NCBI GenBank assembly: GCA_963792785.1
Contig: CAWBXO010000004.1
Location: 930,001-994,000, forward strand
DNA length: 64,000 nt
DNA from: CAWIMX01 sp963792785
GTDB taxonomy: Bacteria > Acidobacteriota > Vicinamibacteria > Vicinamibacterales > CAVVIG01
Reading direction: 5' to 3'
Shown: positions 16,088 through 24,400 of the stretch, one piece after another
Position numbering within the stretch: the first letter of the stretch is position 1
Layout of the letters: every line of letters begins with the position of its first letter
The notes under the pieces: generated by a model
What the model was told of the DNA's origin: nothing
The model's database searches: none
What the model saw: only the letters and a program-made list of their open reading frames with translations
Program-made: the position numbers and the translations under genes

Positions 16088-19042
16088 ATGCCAGCGCGGC
16101 GGCCGCTCGCGGGACTCGCGTGCGCGGCCGCGGCGATCGCGCTCGCGGCATCGGCCCGGCCGGCGGCCCAGACGCCGGCGGCCCCCACCTTCACGCGCGA
16201 CGTCGCGCCGATCCTCTACGCGCAGTGCGTGTCGTGCCACCACCCGGGCGGCGTCGGCCCCTTCGCGCTCGTGCAGTACGCCGACGCGAAGGCCCACGCG
16301 TCGCAAATCGCCGAGGTCACGGCGCGGCGCGTGATGCCGCCGTGGAAGGCCGTCGGCATGAACGGCGTCTTCGACGACGAGCGCGTGCTCACCGACGCGC
16401 AGATCCTGACGCTGCGCACCTGGGCCGATGCCGGCACGCCGGAAGGCGCGGCCGCCGACCTGCCCCCGGCCCCCGACGTCGTGTCCGGCTGGCGCCTGGG
16501 CACGCCGGATCTGGTGGTCACGCTGCCCCAGCCCTACGAGCTGCAGGCGTCTGGCGCCGACGTCTTCCGCACGTTCGTCGTCCCGATCCCGCTGACCGAG
16601 GCGCGCTGGGTGAAGGCCGTCGAGTTCCAGCCGGGGAACCCGCGCGCGGTGCACCACGCGAGCTTCGGGATCGACAAGACCCGCTCGTCGCGCCGCCTCG
16701 ACCTGCTCGATCCCGCGCCCGGCTACGTCGGCGGCATGGTGCAGGACGCGCGCTATCCCGAGGGCCAGCTTCTCGGCTGGACGCCGGGCCGCGTGCCGCA
16801 GCCCTCGCCCGACGGCATGGCGTGGCGGCTCGAAGCCGGCAGCGACCTCGTGATGCAGCTCCACATGCCGCCGACCGGACGCGTGGAGCTCGTGCAGCCG
16901 AGCGTCGGGTTCTACTTCACCGATGACGCGCCGACGCGGACGCCGGTCGGCCTGCGCATGGGCAGCGAGACGATCGACATTCCCGCCGGCGACGCCGACT
17001 ACGCGATCTCGGACACCTACCTGCTGCCGGTCGACGTCGAGTTGATCGCCGTGCAGCCGCACGCGCACTATCTCGGCCACCAGATGAACGCGTACGCGAC
17101 GCTGCCCGATGGCTCGCGGCGCGAGTTGATCCGGATCGACGACTGGGACTTCCGGTGGCAGGACGTCTACCGCTACCGCGAGCCGGTGCGGCTGCCGGCC
17201 GGCACGACGATCGTCATGCGCTACACGTACGACAATTCCGACGCGAACGTCCGCAACCCGAGCCATCCGCCGGTGCGGGTCGTGTGGGGGCAGAACACCA
17301 CGGACGAGATGGGCGACCTCTGGCTCCAGATGGTGCCCACGCATCCCGACGATCTCGAGTACCTGACGGGTGACATCCGGGGAAAGGGCCGCGTCGAGGA
17401 TCTGAAGGCGTACACGCGCCTCATGGAGCAGGACCCGAACAACCCCCTCCGCCACGACATGGTCGGCATGCTGCGCCTCGACGGCGGCGAATACGAGCAG
17501 GCCGCCGCGCAGTTCCGGGAGTCGCTCCGGCTGAACCCGCAGTCGGCGTCCACGCACTACAACCTCGGCGTCGCGCTCTCGGCGCTGCGCCAGGGCCGGG
17601 ATGCCGCGCAGGAGTTCGCGGAGGCCGTGCGGCTCGATCCGAACAACGCCGAAGCGCATAACAACCTCGGCGCCCTGCTGCACGCGTTCGGTGCGCTTGA
17701 CGAGGCGCGCGCGGAGTACGAGCGGGCGCTGGCCCTGCGGCCCGACAACGTCGAGGCCAGGAACAACCTCGGCCGCCTGCTGCTCCTCCAGGGCGAGACC
17801 GCGCCGGCGATCGCGGCCTTCCGCAAGGCGCTCGAACTCCGGCCCGACTGGCCGGATGCGCTCACCGGCCTCGCCTGGGCCCTCGCGACGACCCCCAATC
17901 CGCTCCTGATGAACAGCGCGGAGGCGGTGACGCTCGCCGAGCGCGCGGCCGATCTCACCGGCCGGTCGAACCTGCTCGCGATGGACGCCCTGGGGGCCGC
18001 CTATGCCGCCGCCGGCCGCTACGACGATGCCGTCGCGGCCGCCGGCGCGGCGATGACGCTCGCCGTCGGCACGGGGTCCTCCCAGATGGTCGCCGACATC
18101 CGTGCCCGGCGGGACCTCTACGCGCAGCGCCAGCCGTTCCACGTCGTCATGCCCATCGCGACCGACGCCGACCGTGAACGCGCTAGAACCACGGAGACAC
18201 CGAGACACAGAGGACTGCGCCTCGACGCGGGACGGCCTGCGGAGCAGGCCGTCGGCGCAGGGGAACGGTCCGGCGGACGCAAGCCAAGTGGGGTCGTTCC
18301 GGGCTTGCGTCCGCCGGACCGTTCCCCTGCGCGGCCGCCTTCGGCGGCCCGCGTCGGGCGATCTCCAGTCGCGCCTCTGTTCCTCTGTGTCTCTGTGGCC
18401 GTGCCACGTCGACGTGCTAGGCTAGATCCCATGAAATCCCATATTGCCCAGGGGCTTGCGAGCGCCGCGACGGTCGCGGGCGCGGCACTGCTGCTGGCGC
18501 TGGGGGCCGGTGCGGCGGCGGCCGCCGCGGGCGGTCCCGTGAGCCTGCCGGACTTGCAGGGCCGTCCGGTCCAGCCGCTCGCCCCGGCCACGAACGTCAA
18601 AGCGACCGTCGTCGTGTTCATCAGCACCGAGTGCCCGGTGTCGAACCGCTACGCCCCCGAACTGCGCCGGCTCGGCGACAAGTACGCCCCCCAAGGCGTG
18701 CGCTTCTATCCGATTTACGCGGACCCGGCGGAGCAGGCGCCCGAGATCGAAGCGCACCTGCGCGACTACAAGTACCCCGGCGTGCCGCTGCGCGATCCGT
18801 CGCACGCGCTCGTCGCACAGGTCGGCGCGCAGGTCACGCCGGAAGCCGCCGTGTTCGACGCGTCCGGCGCCCTCGTCTATCACGGCCGCATCGACAACCG
18901 CTTCGTCAGCCTGGGCGTCGAGCGGCCGGCCGCCACCGTGCACGATCTGGACGCCGCCATCGGGGCGACGCTCGCGGGGACGCCGATCGCCGAGCCCGTG
19001 ACGCAGGCCGTCGGCTGCTACCTCGCTGACTTCGCGCGATGA
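16088..19042 (+). CDS. Cytochrome c / copper type II monooxygenase-like TPR protein, read through into a redoxin
   Basis: From ATG 16088 a signal peptide (ending ARPAAQ) leads into a mono-heme cytochrome c-like domain (CVSCHH, distal MPPWK). Next is a two-domain copper type II monooxygenase-like region with candidate copper ligands in AVHHASFG, MQLHMPP, QPHAHYLG and MGDLWLQM, then four to five TPR repeats (about residues 480-620). Homology to the next paralogue ends near 18165. Instead of stopping, the frame crosses the inverted-repeat element at 18188-18404 and continues into the redoxin to 19042. One extra base just before the element would bring TAG (18184-18186) into frame, so the natural gene probably ended there. 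ATG 16061 is an alternative start. Substrate unknown. Confidence 0.78.
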   Translation: MPARRPLAGLACAAAAIALAASARPAAQTPAAPTFTRDVAPILYAQCVSCHHPGGVGPFALVQYADAKAHASQIAEVTARRVMPPWKAVGMNGVFDDERVLTDAQILTLRTWADAGTPEGAAADLPPAPDVVSGWRLGTPDLVVTLPQPYELQASGADVFRTFVVPIPLTEARWVKAVEFQPGNPRAVHHASFGIDKTRSSRRLDLLDPAPGYVGGMVQDARYPEGQLLGWTPGRVPQPSPDGMAWRLEAGSDLVMQLHMPPTGRVELVQPSVGFYFTDDAPTRTPVGLRMGSETIDIPAGDADYAISDTYLLPVDVELIAVQPHAHYLGHQMNAYATLPDGSRRELIRIDDWDFRWQDVYRYREPVRLPAGTTIVMRYTYDNSDANVRNPSHPPVRVVWGQNTTDEMGDLWLQMVPTHPDDLEYLTGDIRGKGRVEDLKAYTRLMEQDPNNPLRHDMVGMLRLDGGEYEQAAAQFRESLRLNPQSASTHYNLGVALSALRQGRDAAQEFAEAVRLDPNNAEAHNNLGALLHAFGALDEARAEYERALALRPDNVEARNNLGRLLLLQGETAPAIAAFRKALELRPDWPDALTGLAWALATTPNPLLMNSAEAVTLAERAADLTGRSNLLAMDALGAAYAAAGRYDDAVAAAGAAMTLAVGTGSSQMVADIRARRDLYAQRQPFHVVMPIATDADRERARTTETPRHRGLRLDAGRPAEQAVGAGERSGGRKPSGVVPGLRPPDRSPARPPSAARVGRSPVAPLFLCVSVAVPRRRARLDPMKSHIAQGLASAATVAGAALLLALGAGAAAAAAGGPVSLPDLQGRPVQPLAPATNVKATVVVFISTECPVSNRYAPELRRLGDKYAPQGVRFYPIYADPAEQAPEIEAHLRDYKYPGVPLRDPSHALVAQVGAQVTPEAAVFDASGALVYHGRIDNRFVSLGVERPAATVHDLDAAIGATLAGTPIAEPVTQAVGCYLADFAR
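18188..18404. repeat. Composite inverted-repeat element, family copy A
   Basis: Outer arms: CCACGGAGACACCGAGACAC near 18189 against the complement of CCTCTGTGTCTCTGTGG near 18382-18398. Inside is a perfect 28-bp inverted repeat (18256-18283 with 18304-18331, 20-base loop). A perfect 10-bp hairpin (18231-18240 with 18244-18253) and a smaller hairpin near 18333-18349 flank it. It lies exactly between two coding regions. The same architecture and related core sequence occur at 34658-34832. Confidence 0.85.
18431..19042 (+). CDS. Secreted redoxin (likely independent gene inside the read-through ORF)
   Basis: ATG 18431 begins a signal peptide (hydrophobic stretch ending AAAAAGG) and a 203-residue thioredoxin-fold protein. 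It shows VVVFISTECPVSNRYAPE, the CPxSxxYxPE motif of redoxins that sit beside heme/copper monooxygenase-like genes, then FYPIYAD and VTPEAAVFD. A second cysteine is near the C-terminus (AVGCYLADF). The stop overlaps ATG 19039 of the next gene (ATGA), implying coupled translation. Role inferred: electron or thiol partner, or metal delivery, for the neighbouring heme/copper proteins. It shares the frame of the upstream gene. Confidence 0.6.
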   Translation: MKSHIAQGLASAATVAGAALLLALGAGAAAAAAGGPVSLPDLQGRPVQPLAPATNVKATVVVFISTECPVSNRYAPELRRLGDKYAPQGVRFYPIYADPAEQAPEIEAHLRDYKYPGVPLRDPSHALVAQVGAQVTPEAAVFDASGALVYHGRIDNRFVSLGVERPAATVHDLDAAIGATLAGTPIAEPVTQAVGCYLADFAR

Positions 19043-21109
19043 CCGCGGGCCGCGCGGCGGGGCTCGTCCTCGCCGCCGTCGCCGCGGCCGCGCGCCCCGG
19101 CGGCGATGTTGGGCGCGGCCGCATCGCCGCGCCCGGACGCCGCAGCCACCTTCACCCGCGACGTCGCGCCCCTCGTCTTCAGCCACTGCGTCGAGTGCCA
19201 CCAGCCCGGCGGCTCCGGCCCCTTCAGCCTGCTGACCTATGACGAGGTGAAGCGGCACGCGCAGCAGATCGCGCAGGTCACCGCCACGCGCTACATGCCG
19301 CCGTGGAAGGCCGAGCCGGGCTACGGCGGGCCGTTCGTCGGCCAGTACCCGCTCACGACCGACGAGATCGCGCTGCTGCGCCGCTGGGCCGACGGCGGCA
19401 CGCCGGAAGGCGACCCCGCGGCGCTCCCGAAGGCGCCGGCGCTGACCTCCGGCTGGCAGCTCGGCACGCCCGATCTCGTCGTGACGCTGCCCGAGCCGTA
19501 CACGCTGCAGGGCGACGGCACGGATGTCTTCCGCGTGTTCGTGGTGCCGATCCCTGTGGACACACCCAAGTTCGTCCGCGGCCTCGAGTTCCACCCGGTC
19601 AACGCGCGCGTCGTGCACCACGCCAACATCCGCGTCGACCCGACGCCGGCGTCACGCAAGATGGACGAGGCGGATCCCGCACCCGGGTACCCCGACATCA
19701 TCCTCCGCTCCGCGCAGTATCCCGACGGGCACTTCCTCGGCTGGACGCCGGGCCAGGTCGCGCCGCTGCTGCCGAAGGGCCTCGCGTGGCGCCTCAATCC
19801 GGGCACCGATCTCGTCGTCGAGATCCACATGCAGCCGGACGGCAAGCCGGAAACCGTCAGCCCGGAGATCGGCCTCTTCTTCGGCGACGACCCGCCGGAT
19901 CGGCTGCCGGTCATGCTGCGCCTGGGCGATCAGCGGATCGACATCCCCGCGGGCGACGCGTCGTACACCATCGACGACTCGTACACGCTGCCCGTGGACG
20001 CCGAGATCGAGGCCATCCAGCCGCACGCGCACTACCGCGCCCGCGACATCAAGGGGCAGGTCACGCTGCCGGACGGCACCACGAAGTGGCTGATCTACAT
20101 CAAGGACTGGGACTTCAAGTGGCAGCACGTCTACCGCCTGCGGCAGCCGTACTGGGTGCCGAAGGGATCGACGCTGTCGATGCACTACCTGTACGACAAC
20201 TCGGCGGACAACCCGCATAACCCGCAGCTGCCGCCCCAGCGCGTGCACTGGGGCCAGCGGTCGCGCGACGAGATGGGCGATCTGTGGGTGCAGGTGCTCA
20301 CGCGGTCGGACAAGGATCGTGAGGCGCTCATCGACTCGTTCCGGCCCAAGGTCCTCACCGAGGACGCGTACGGCTACGAGTCGATGATCCGGTCCGAGCC
20401 CGACGTGCCCGAGCTGCACGACGACGTGGCGCTGATCTATCTCGAGCTGGGACAGATCGACAAGGGCGTGGCGCATTTCCAGGCGTCGGTCGCGATGCGG
20501 CCCGATTCCGCCCAGGGCCACTTCAACCTCGGCACTGCGCTGACGATGGCCGGACGGATCGACGACTCGATCGTGGAGTACCGGAAAGCGCTCGCGATCC
20601 AGCCCGACCTGGCTACCGCTCACAACAACCTCGGCAACGTCCTGCTCTCGCTCGGGCGGCGCGACGAGGCGGTCAAGGAACTCCGCGAGGCCGTGCGCCT
20701 GGATCCGAAGAACGCCCAGGCGCATCTGAGCATGGGCCTGGCGCTCAGAAGCCAGGGCGACCTCGGCGGCGCGATCGACCACTATCGCGAGGCCGCGACG
20801 CTGCGCCCGGACTGGGCGCCGGCCCTCGCGAACCTGGCGTGGCTGCTCGCGACGACGCCGGACGGCGCGCGCCGCAGCCCGGCCGAAGCCGTCCGCCTGG
20901 CCGAGCACGCCGTGGCCCTCACGGACCGCCACGACCCGGAGGCGCTGGACGTCCTGGCGGCGGCCTACGCCGCGAGCGGGGCCTTCGATCGGGCTGTGGA
21001 GGCCTCGAGCGCCGCGCTGCGCCTGGTGGCCGACGGCCCGGCGGCCGAGGCCATGCGCCAGCGGCAGGCCCTCTATCGACAGGGCCGGCCCTTCCTCCTG
21101 ACGCCGTAA
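19039..21109 (+). CDS. Cytochrome c / copper type II monooxygenase-like TPR protein, second copy
   Basis: A paralogue of the gene at 16088: heme motif CVECHQPGG, MPPWK, candidate copper ligands VVHHANIR, VEIHMQPDG, QPHAHYRA and DEMGDLWVQ. TPR repeats follow (GHFNLGTAL, AHNNLGNVL, AHLSMGLAL) and the protein ends GRPFLLTP. ATG 19039 overlaps the redoxin stop and starts a good signal peptide (MTAGRAAGLVLAAVAAAA) but in another frame. A missing base around 19090-19104 would join it to MLGAAASPRPDAAATFTRD. Taken literally the ORF starts at 19106 without an export signal, which is implausible for a c-type cytochrome. Confidence 0.82.
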
Positions 21110-21139
21110 CCTTTCGGCCGCCTGGGAGTTTCCTCTCCT

Positions 21140-21730
21140 GTGACGCCTGGCAGGCTCGATCCCCGAAGCGACGAGACGCTGATGCTGGCCGTGCGGGCCG
21201 GCGAGGTCGGCCGGCTCGGCGAGCTCTTCGACCGCTATCACCTGCCGCTCTTCGACTTCCTGAGCCGAACCACCGGCGACCGCGCCGCGGCTGAGGACCT
21301 CGTCCAGGACGTGTTCGTGCGGGTCCTCAAGTACCGCGACAGCTACCGGGACGAGGGCTGCTTCGAGGCGTGGCTGTACCGCATCGCGCGCAACGCGCGC
21401 ACCAATCATTTCAAGCGGCGTCGGCCCGAGACCGGCCTTCACGAGATCGATCCGCCGGCGCTGGCGCCCGGTCCGCAGCAGCAGCTCGAGGCGCGGCGCG
21501 ACGCCGAGCGCGTCCGCCGGGCGCTGTGGCAGCTCCCCGAGGACAAGCGCGAGCTGCTCGTGCTCGCGAAGTACCGAGGGCTCAAGTACGAACGGATCGC
21601 GGCGATTCTCGACATCGAGGTCGGCGCGGTGAAAGTGCGCGTGCACCGCGCGGTGAAAGAACTCCGCGCCATTCTCGAGGAACACACATGGACTGCGAAG
21701 AAGTCCGGCTCGAACTTGCGGCCCGCGTAG
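21140..21730 (+). CDS. ECF-type RNA polymerase sigma factor
   Basis: 196 residues with the two-domain ECF layout. Region 2 is at about 25-95 (DLVQDVFVRVLKYRDSY, then AWLYRIARNARTNHFKRRR) and region 4 at about 125-185 (LPEDKRELLVLAKYRGLKYERIAAIL, helix-turn-helix). There is no extra C-terminal domain. Start GTG 21140 chosen; the last 43 bases overlap the anti-sigma gene, a strong sign of co-translation. It probably directs the envelope-related genes downstream (inference from operon structure). Confidence 0.92.
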   Translation: MTPGRLDPRSDETLMLAVRAGEVGRLGELFDRYHLPLFDFLSRTTGDRAAAEDLVQDVFVRVLKYRDSYRDEGCFEAWLYRIARNARTNHFKRRRPETGLHEIDPPALAPGPQQQLEARRDAERVRRALWQLPEDKRELLVLAKYRGLKYERIAAILDIEVGAVKVRVHRAVKELRAILEEHTWTAKKSGSNLRPA

Positions 21731-22527
21731 CCGGCAGCGGCGACGCGGCGCTCGAGGCGGCCGTGGCCGAGCACCTGCTCGCGTGCGCGGCATGCCGGGC
21801 CGAGGCGGCGGCGCTCGGCGACACCTGGGCGGCGCTCGACGCGGCCCCGGCGGAGCCGGCGAACTCGCCCGCGATGCGCGCGCGCTTCGAGGCCGCGCTC
21901 GATCTCTATCAGGACGGCCTCTCCCGCGCGGCGGCGCCGGGCCTGTGGGATCGCATGAACGCCTGGATGGGCGCGTGGTGGCCGTCGCGGCCGGTGCTGC
22001 AGGCGGCGATCGCCGGCCTCTTCCTGGTGGCGGGCTTCGCCGCGGGCGCGCGGCGCCAGACGGCGCCGCCGGCGCCCTCGCCCGAGGCGGGGACCAGCGC
22101 GACGCTCGCCGATCTGCGCCGCGAGCTGCACGACACGCGCGAGATGGTGATGATCTCGCTGCTGCAGCAGTCGTCGGCCGCCGATCGCCTGCGCGGCGTC
22201 GGCTGGAGCGCGCAGATCGACCAGCCCAACGGGCAGGTGGTGAACGCGCTGCTCGACTCGCTGGCGCACGACTCGAACGTCAACGTGCGGCTCGCCTGCG
22301 TCGACGCGCTGCGGCGATTCGGCGACGACCCGCGCGTGCACGACGGCACGCTCCAAGCCGTGGGCGACGCCTCGTCACCGCTCGTGCAGATCGCGCTCAT
22401 CGACTTCCTGGTCGAGCGCGGCGAGCGCGACGCCGCGGCCACGCTGCGCCGGATTTCCCAGGACGGCTCACAGGACGAGGCCGTGCGCGGCCGCGCCTCC
22501 TGGGGCGCCGATCAACTCGCCGGGTAG
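21688..22527 (+). CDS. Anti-sigma factor with zinc-finger motif and C-terminal HEAT-like region
   Basis: 279 residues. The N-terminus has a ZAS-type zinc motif (C3, H29, C33, C36 in EHLLACAACRAEA). One transmembrane helix lies at about 102-122 (LQAAIAGLFLVAGFAAGA). The external C-terminal part resembles HEAT-type helical repeats (VRLACVDALRRFGDDPRVHD, VQIALIDFLVERGE). It overlaps the sigma gene by 43 bases. It should hold the sigma factor at the membrane until a periplasmic signal arrives; the HEAT-like sensory part is unusual for this family. Confidence 0.85.
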   Translation: MDCEEVRLELAARVAGSGDAALEAAVAEHLLACAACRAEAAALGDTWAALDAAPAEPANSPAMRARFEAALDLYQDGLSRAAAPGLWDRMNAWMGAWWPSRPVLQAAIAGLFLVAGFAAGARRQTAPPAPSPEAGTSATLADLRRELHDTREMVMISLLQQSSAADRLRGVGWSAQIDQPNGQVVNALLDSLAHDSNVNVRLACVDALRRFGDDPRVHDGTLQAVGDASSPLVQIALIDFLVERGERDAAATLRRISQDGSQDEAVRGRASWGADQLAG

Positions 22528-22538
22528 GAGGAGTCGCC

Positions 22539-23429
22539 ATGAACCTGTCCACGATCCTGGCCGCCATCGCCGCGTGGCTGATCTCGGCCCTCTCCACGGT
22601 GTTCGTCATGCCGGCGCTCGCGCCGCAGGCGGCGGCGCCGGAGACGGAGACGGTCCGCCAGACGCTCGCGTGGCCCGCCGGCGCGAGCGGCCATGCGCTC
22701 GAGCTGAGCAACATCTCGGGATCCGTCCACATCGTCGGCTACGACGGCTCGGCCGTCGAGCTCGTGGCCGAGCGCACCGGGCGATCGCGTCGTGACACGA
22801 CCGCGGCCGAGGCCCTGGCCCGCGTGCACATGGACATCGGGACGACCGCGAACGGGATCCGGATCTGCGCCGACGCGGAGCACTGCGGGTGCCGGTCGGA
22901 CACCCGATCGGGCGACCGGCGCGGCGATCGCGAGTGGAATCGCGTCGAGGTCGCGTTCGAGCTGCGCGTGCCGCGCGACACGCGCCTGCTCGCCTGCACG
23001 ATCAACGGCGGGGCGCTGACGGTGGACGGCCTCGCGGGCGACTTCGACGTGTCGAATGTGAACGGCGCCATCCGGCTGACGGGGATGGGCGGGTCGGGGT
23101 CGGCGACGACCGTGAACGGCGGCGTGACGGCGGCGTTCGTGAAGAGCCCGGCGGCGAACTCCACGTTCAAGACCGTGAACGGCGACATCGAGGCGCGCTT
23201 CCCGGCGGATCTCTCCGCCGATCTCCGTATGAAAACGATGAACGGCGGCATGTTCACGGACTTCGACGTGACCGCGCAGCCCACGCCGGCGTCCGCGGCG
23301 CCCGAGCGCCGCGGCGGGCGGTTCGTCTACCGGAGCCACGCGTTCGCCGCCGTGCGCGTGGGCCGGGGCGGGCCGGAGCTGACCTTCGAAGGATTGAACA
23401 GCCGCATTCGCGTGCTGAAGAACGATTGA
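22539..23429 (+). CDS. Secreted DUF4097-type beta-helical adhesin-like protein
   Basis: 296 residues after GGAGGAG with the ATG at 22539. An N-terminal hydrophobic segment (about 5-30) is followed by repeated short beta units with the NG turn typical of DUF4097 (VNGAIRLTGMGG, TVNGGVTAAF, TVNGDIEARF, MNGGMFTDF). A cysteine cluster (ICADAEHCGC) near residue 115 is unusual. It lies 11 bases after the anti-sigma stop, in one operon with the sigma factor, and is probably a periplasmic or surface protein linked to envelope stress. Biochemical function unknown. Confidence 0.8.
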   Translation: MNLSTILAAIAAWLISALSTVFVMPALAPQAAAPETETVRQTLAWPAGASGHALELSNISGSVHIVGYDGSAVELVAERTGRSRRDTTAAEALARVHMDIGTTANGIRICADAEHCGCRSDTRSGDRRGDREWNRVEVAFELRVPRDTRLLACTINGGALTVDGLAGDFDVSNVNGAIRLTGMGGSGSATTVNGGVTAAFVKSPAANSTFKTVNGDIEARFPADLSADLRMKTMNGGMFTDFDVTAQPTPASAAPERRGGRFVYRSHAFAAVRVGRGGPELTFEGLNSRIRVLKND

Positions 23430-23452
23430 CGCGATTGAGGGGAGAAGGATCG

Positions 23453-24310
23453 ATGAGACTCACATATTGGACCGGAGCCGCGGCGACTGTGCTCGCGCTC
23501 GCGGCCGGATCAGCGGCGGCGCAGGCGACGAACGCGGTGCAGGCCGCCAACGACCAGGTGACCGTGCCGTTCAGCGACCCCGCCCGCATCGGCACCATCA
23601 GCGTGAAGGTCGTCTCGGGCAGCATCACCGTGCACGGCGGCGACCGGCGCGACGTCCAGGTGACGGCGGCCCCGACCGCCGGACGGCCCGGGCGGACCCG
23701 CAACCGCTCGCAGCCCGACGCCGCCAACGGCCTCACCCGCCTCACGAGCCCGCCGGGACTCGTGGTCGAGGAAGAGAACAACGAGATGACGGTGCGGACG
23801 CGCAGCATGTCCGACGGCCCCACGATCGAGTTGCAGGTGCCCGCGCGCGTCAACCTCAAGCTCAGCTCCGTCAACGGCGGAGAGATCGTCGTCTCGGGCG
23901 TGCAGGGCGAGATCGAGGTGAACAACGTGAACGGTTCGATCACGCTGACCGACGTCGGCGGCTCGGTCGTGGCGCACTCGACGAACGGAAAAGTCGTGGC
24001 CACGCTTTCGCAGGTCAAGACGGACTCGCCGATGGCGTTCACCTCGCTCAACGGGAACGTCGACGTGACCCTCCCGCCGACGGTGAAGGCCAACCTCAAG
24101 ATGCGCACCGACAACGGCGACATCTACAGCGACTTCGAGGTGGCCCTGCGGCCCGACGCGCCGCAGGCCGTCGTCTCGGGCCGGCAGGACAACGGACGTT
24201 ATCGGGTCGAGATCGACAAGTCGATCTACGGCGCGGTAAACGGCGGGGGGCCGGAGTTCGAGCTGAGGACGTTCAACGGGAACGTCTATCTGCGTAAGGG
24301 CGGGCAGTAA
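23453..24310 (+). CDS. Secreted DUF4097-type protein, second copy
   Basis: 285 residues. A signal peptide ends GSAAAQ, and DUF4097-like beta repeats follow (VNGGEIVVSG, VNGSITLTDVGG, TNGKVVATL, LNGNVDVTLPP, DNGDIYSDF). It is a diverged paralogue of the upstream gene, 23 bases after its stop, preceded by GGGGAGAAGG. The pair resembles tandem DUF4097 genes encoded after ECF sigma/anti-sigma operons elsewhere (family knowledge). Exact role unknown. Confidence 0.82.
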   Translation: MRLTYWTGAAATVLALAAGSAAAQATNAVQAANDQVTVPFSDPARIGTISVKVVSGSITVHGGDRRDVQVTAAPTAGRPGRTRNRSQPDAANGLTRLTSPPGLVVEEENNEMTVRTRSMSDGPTIELQVPARVNLKLSSVNGGEIVVSGVQGEIEVNNVNGSITLTDVGGSVVAHSTNGKVVATLSQVKTDSPMAFTSLNGNVDVTLPPTVKANLKMRTDNGDIYSDFEVALRPDAPQAVVSGRQDNGRYRVEIDKSIYGAVNGGGPEFELRTFNGNVYLRKGGQ

Positions 24311-24400
24311 GTCATCGCCAACCTTTTGTCACGACATGCCGTCTAATAGCCCGAATCCCATTGCTCAGGACCCGTGCACCGCGGGGCTCAGGCCGGAACG

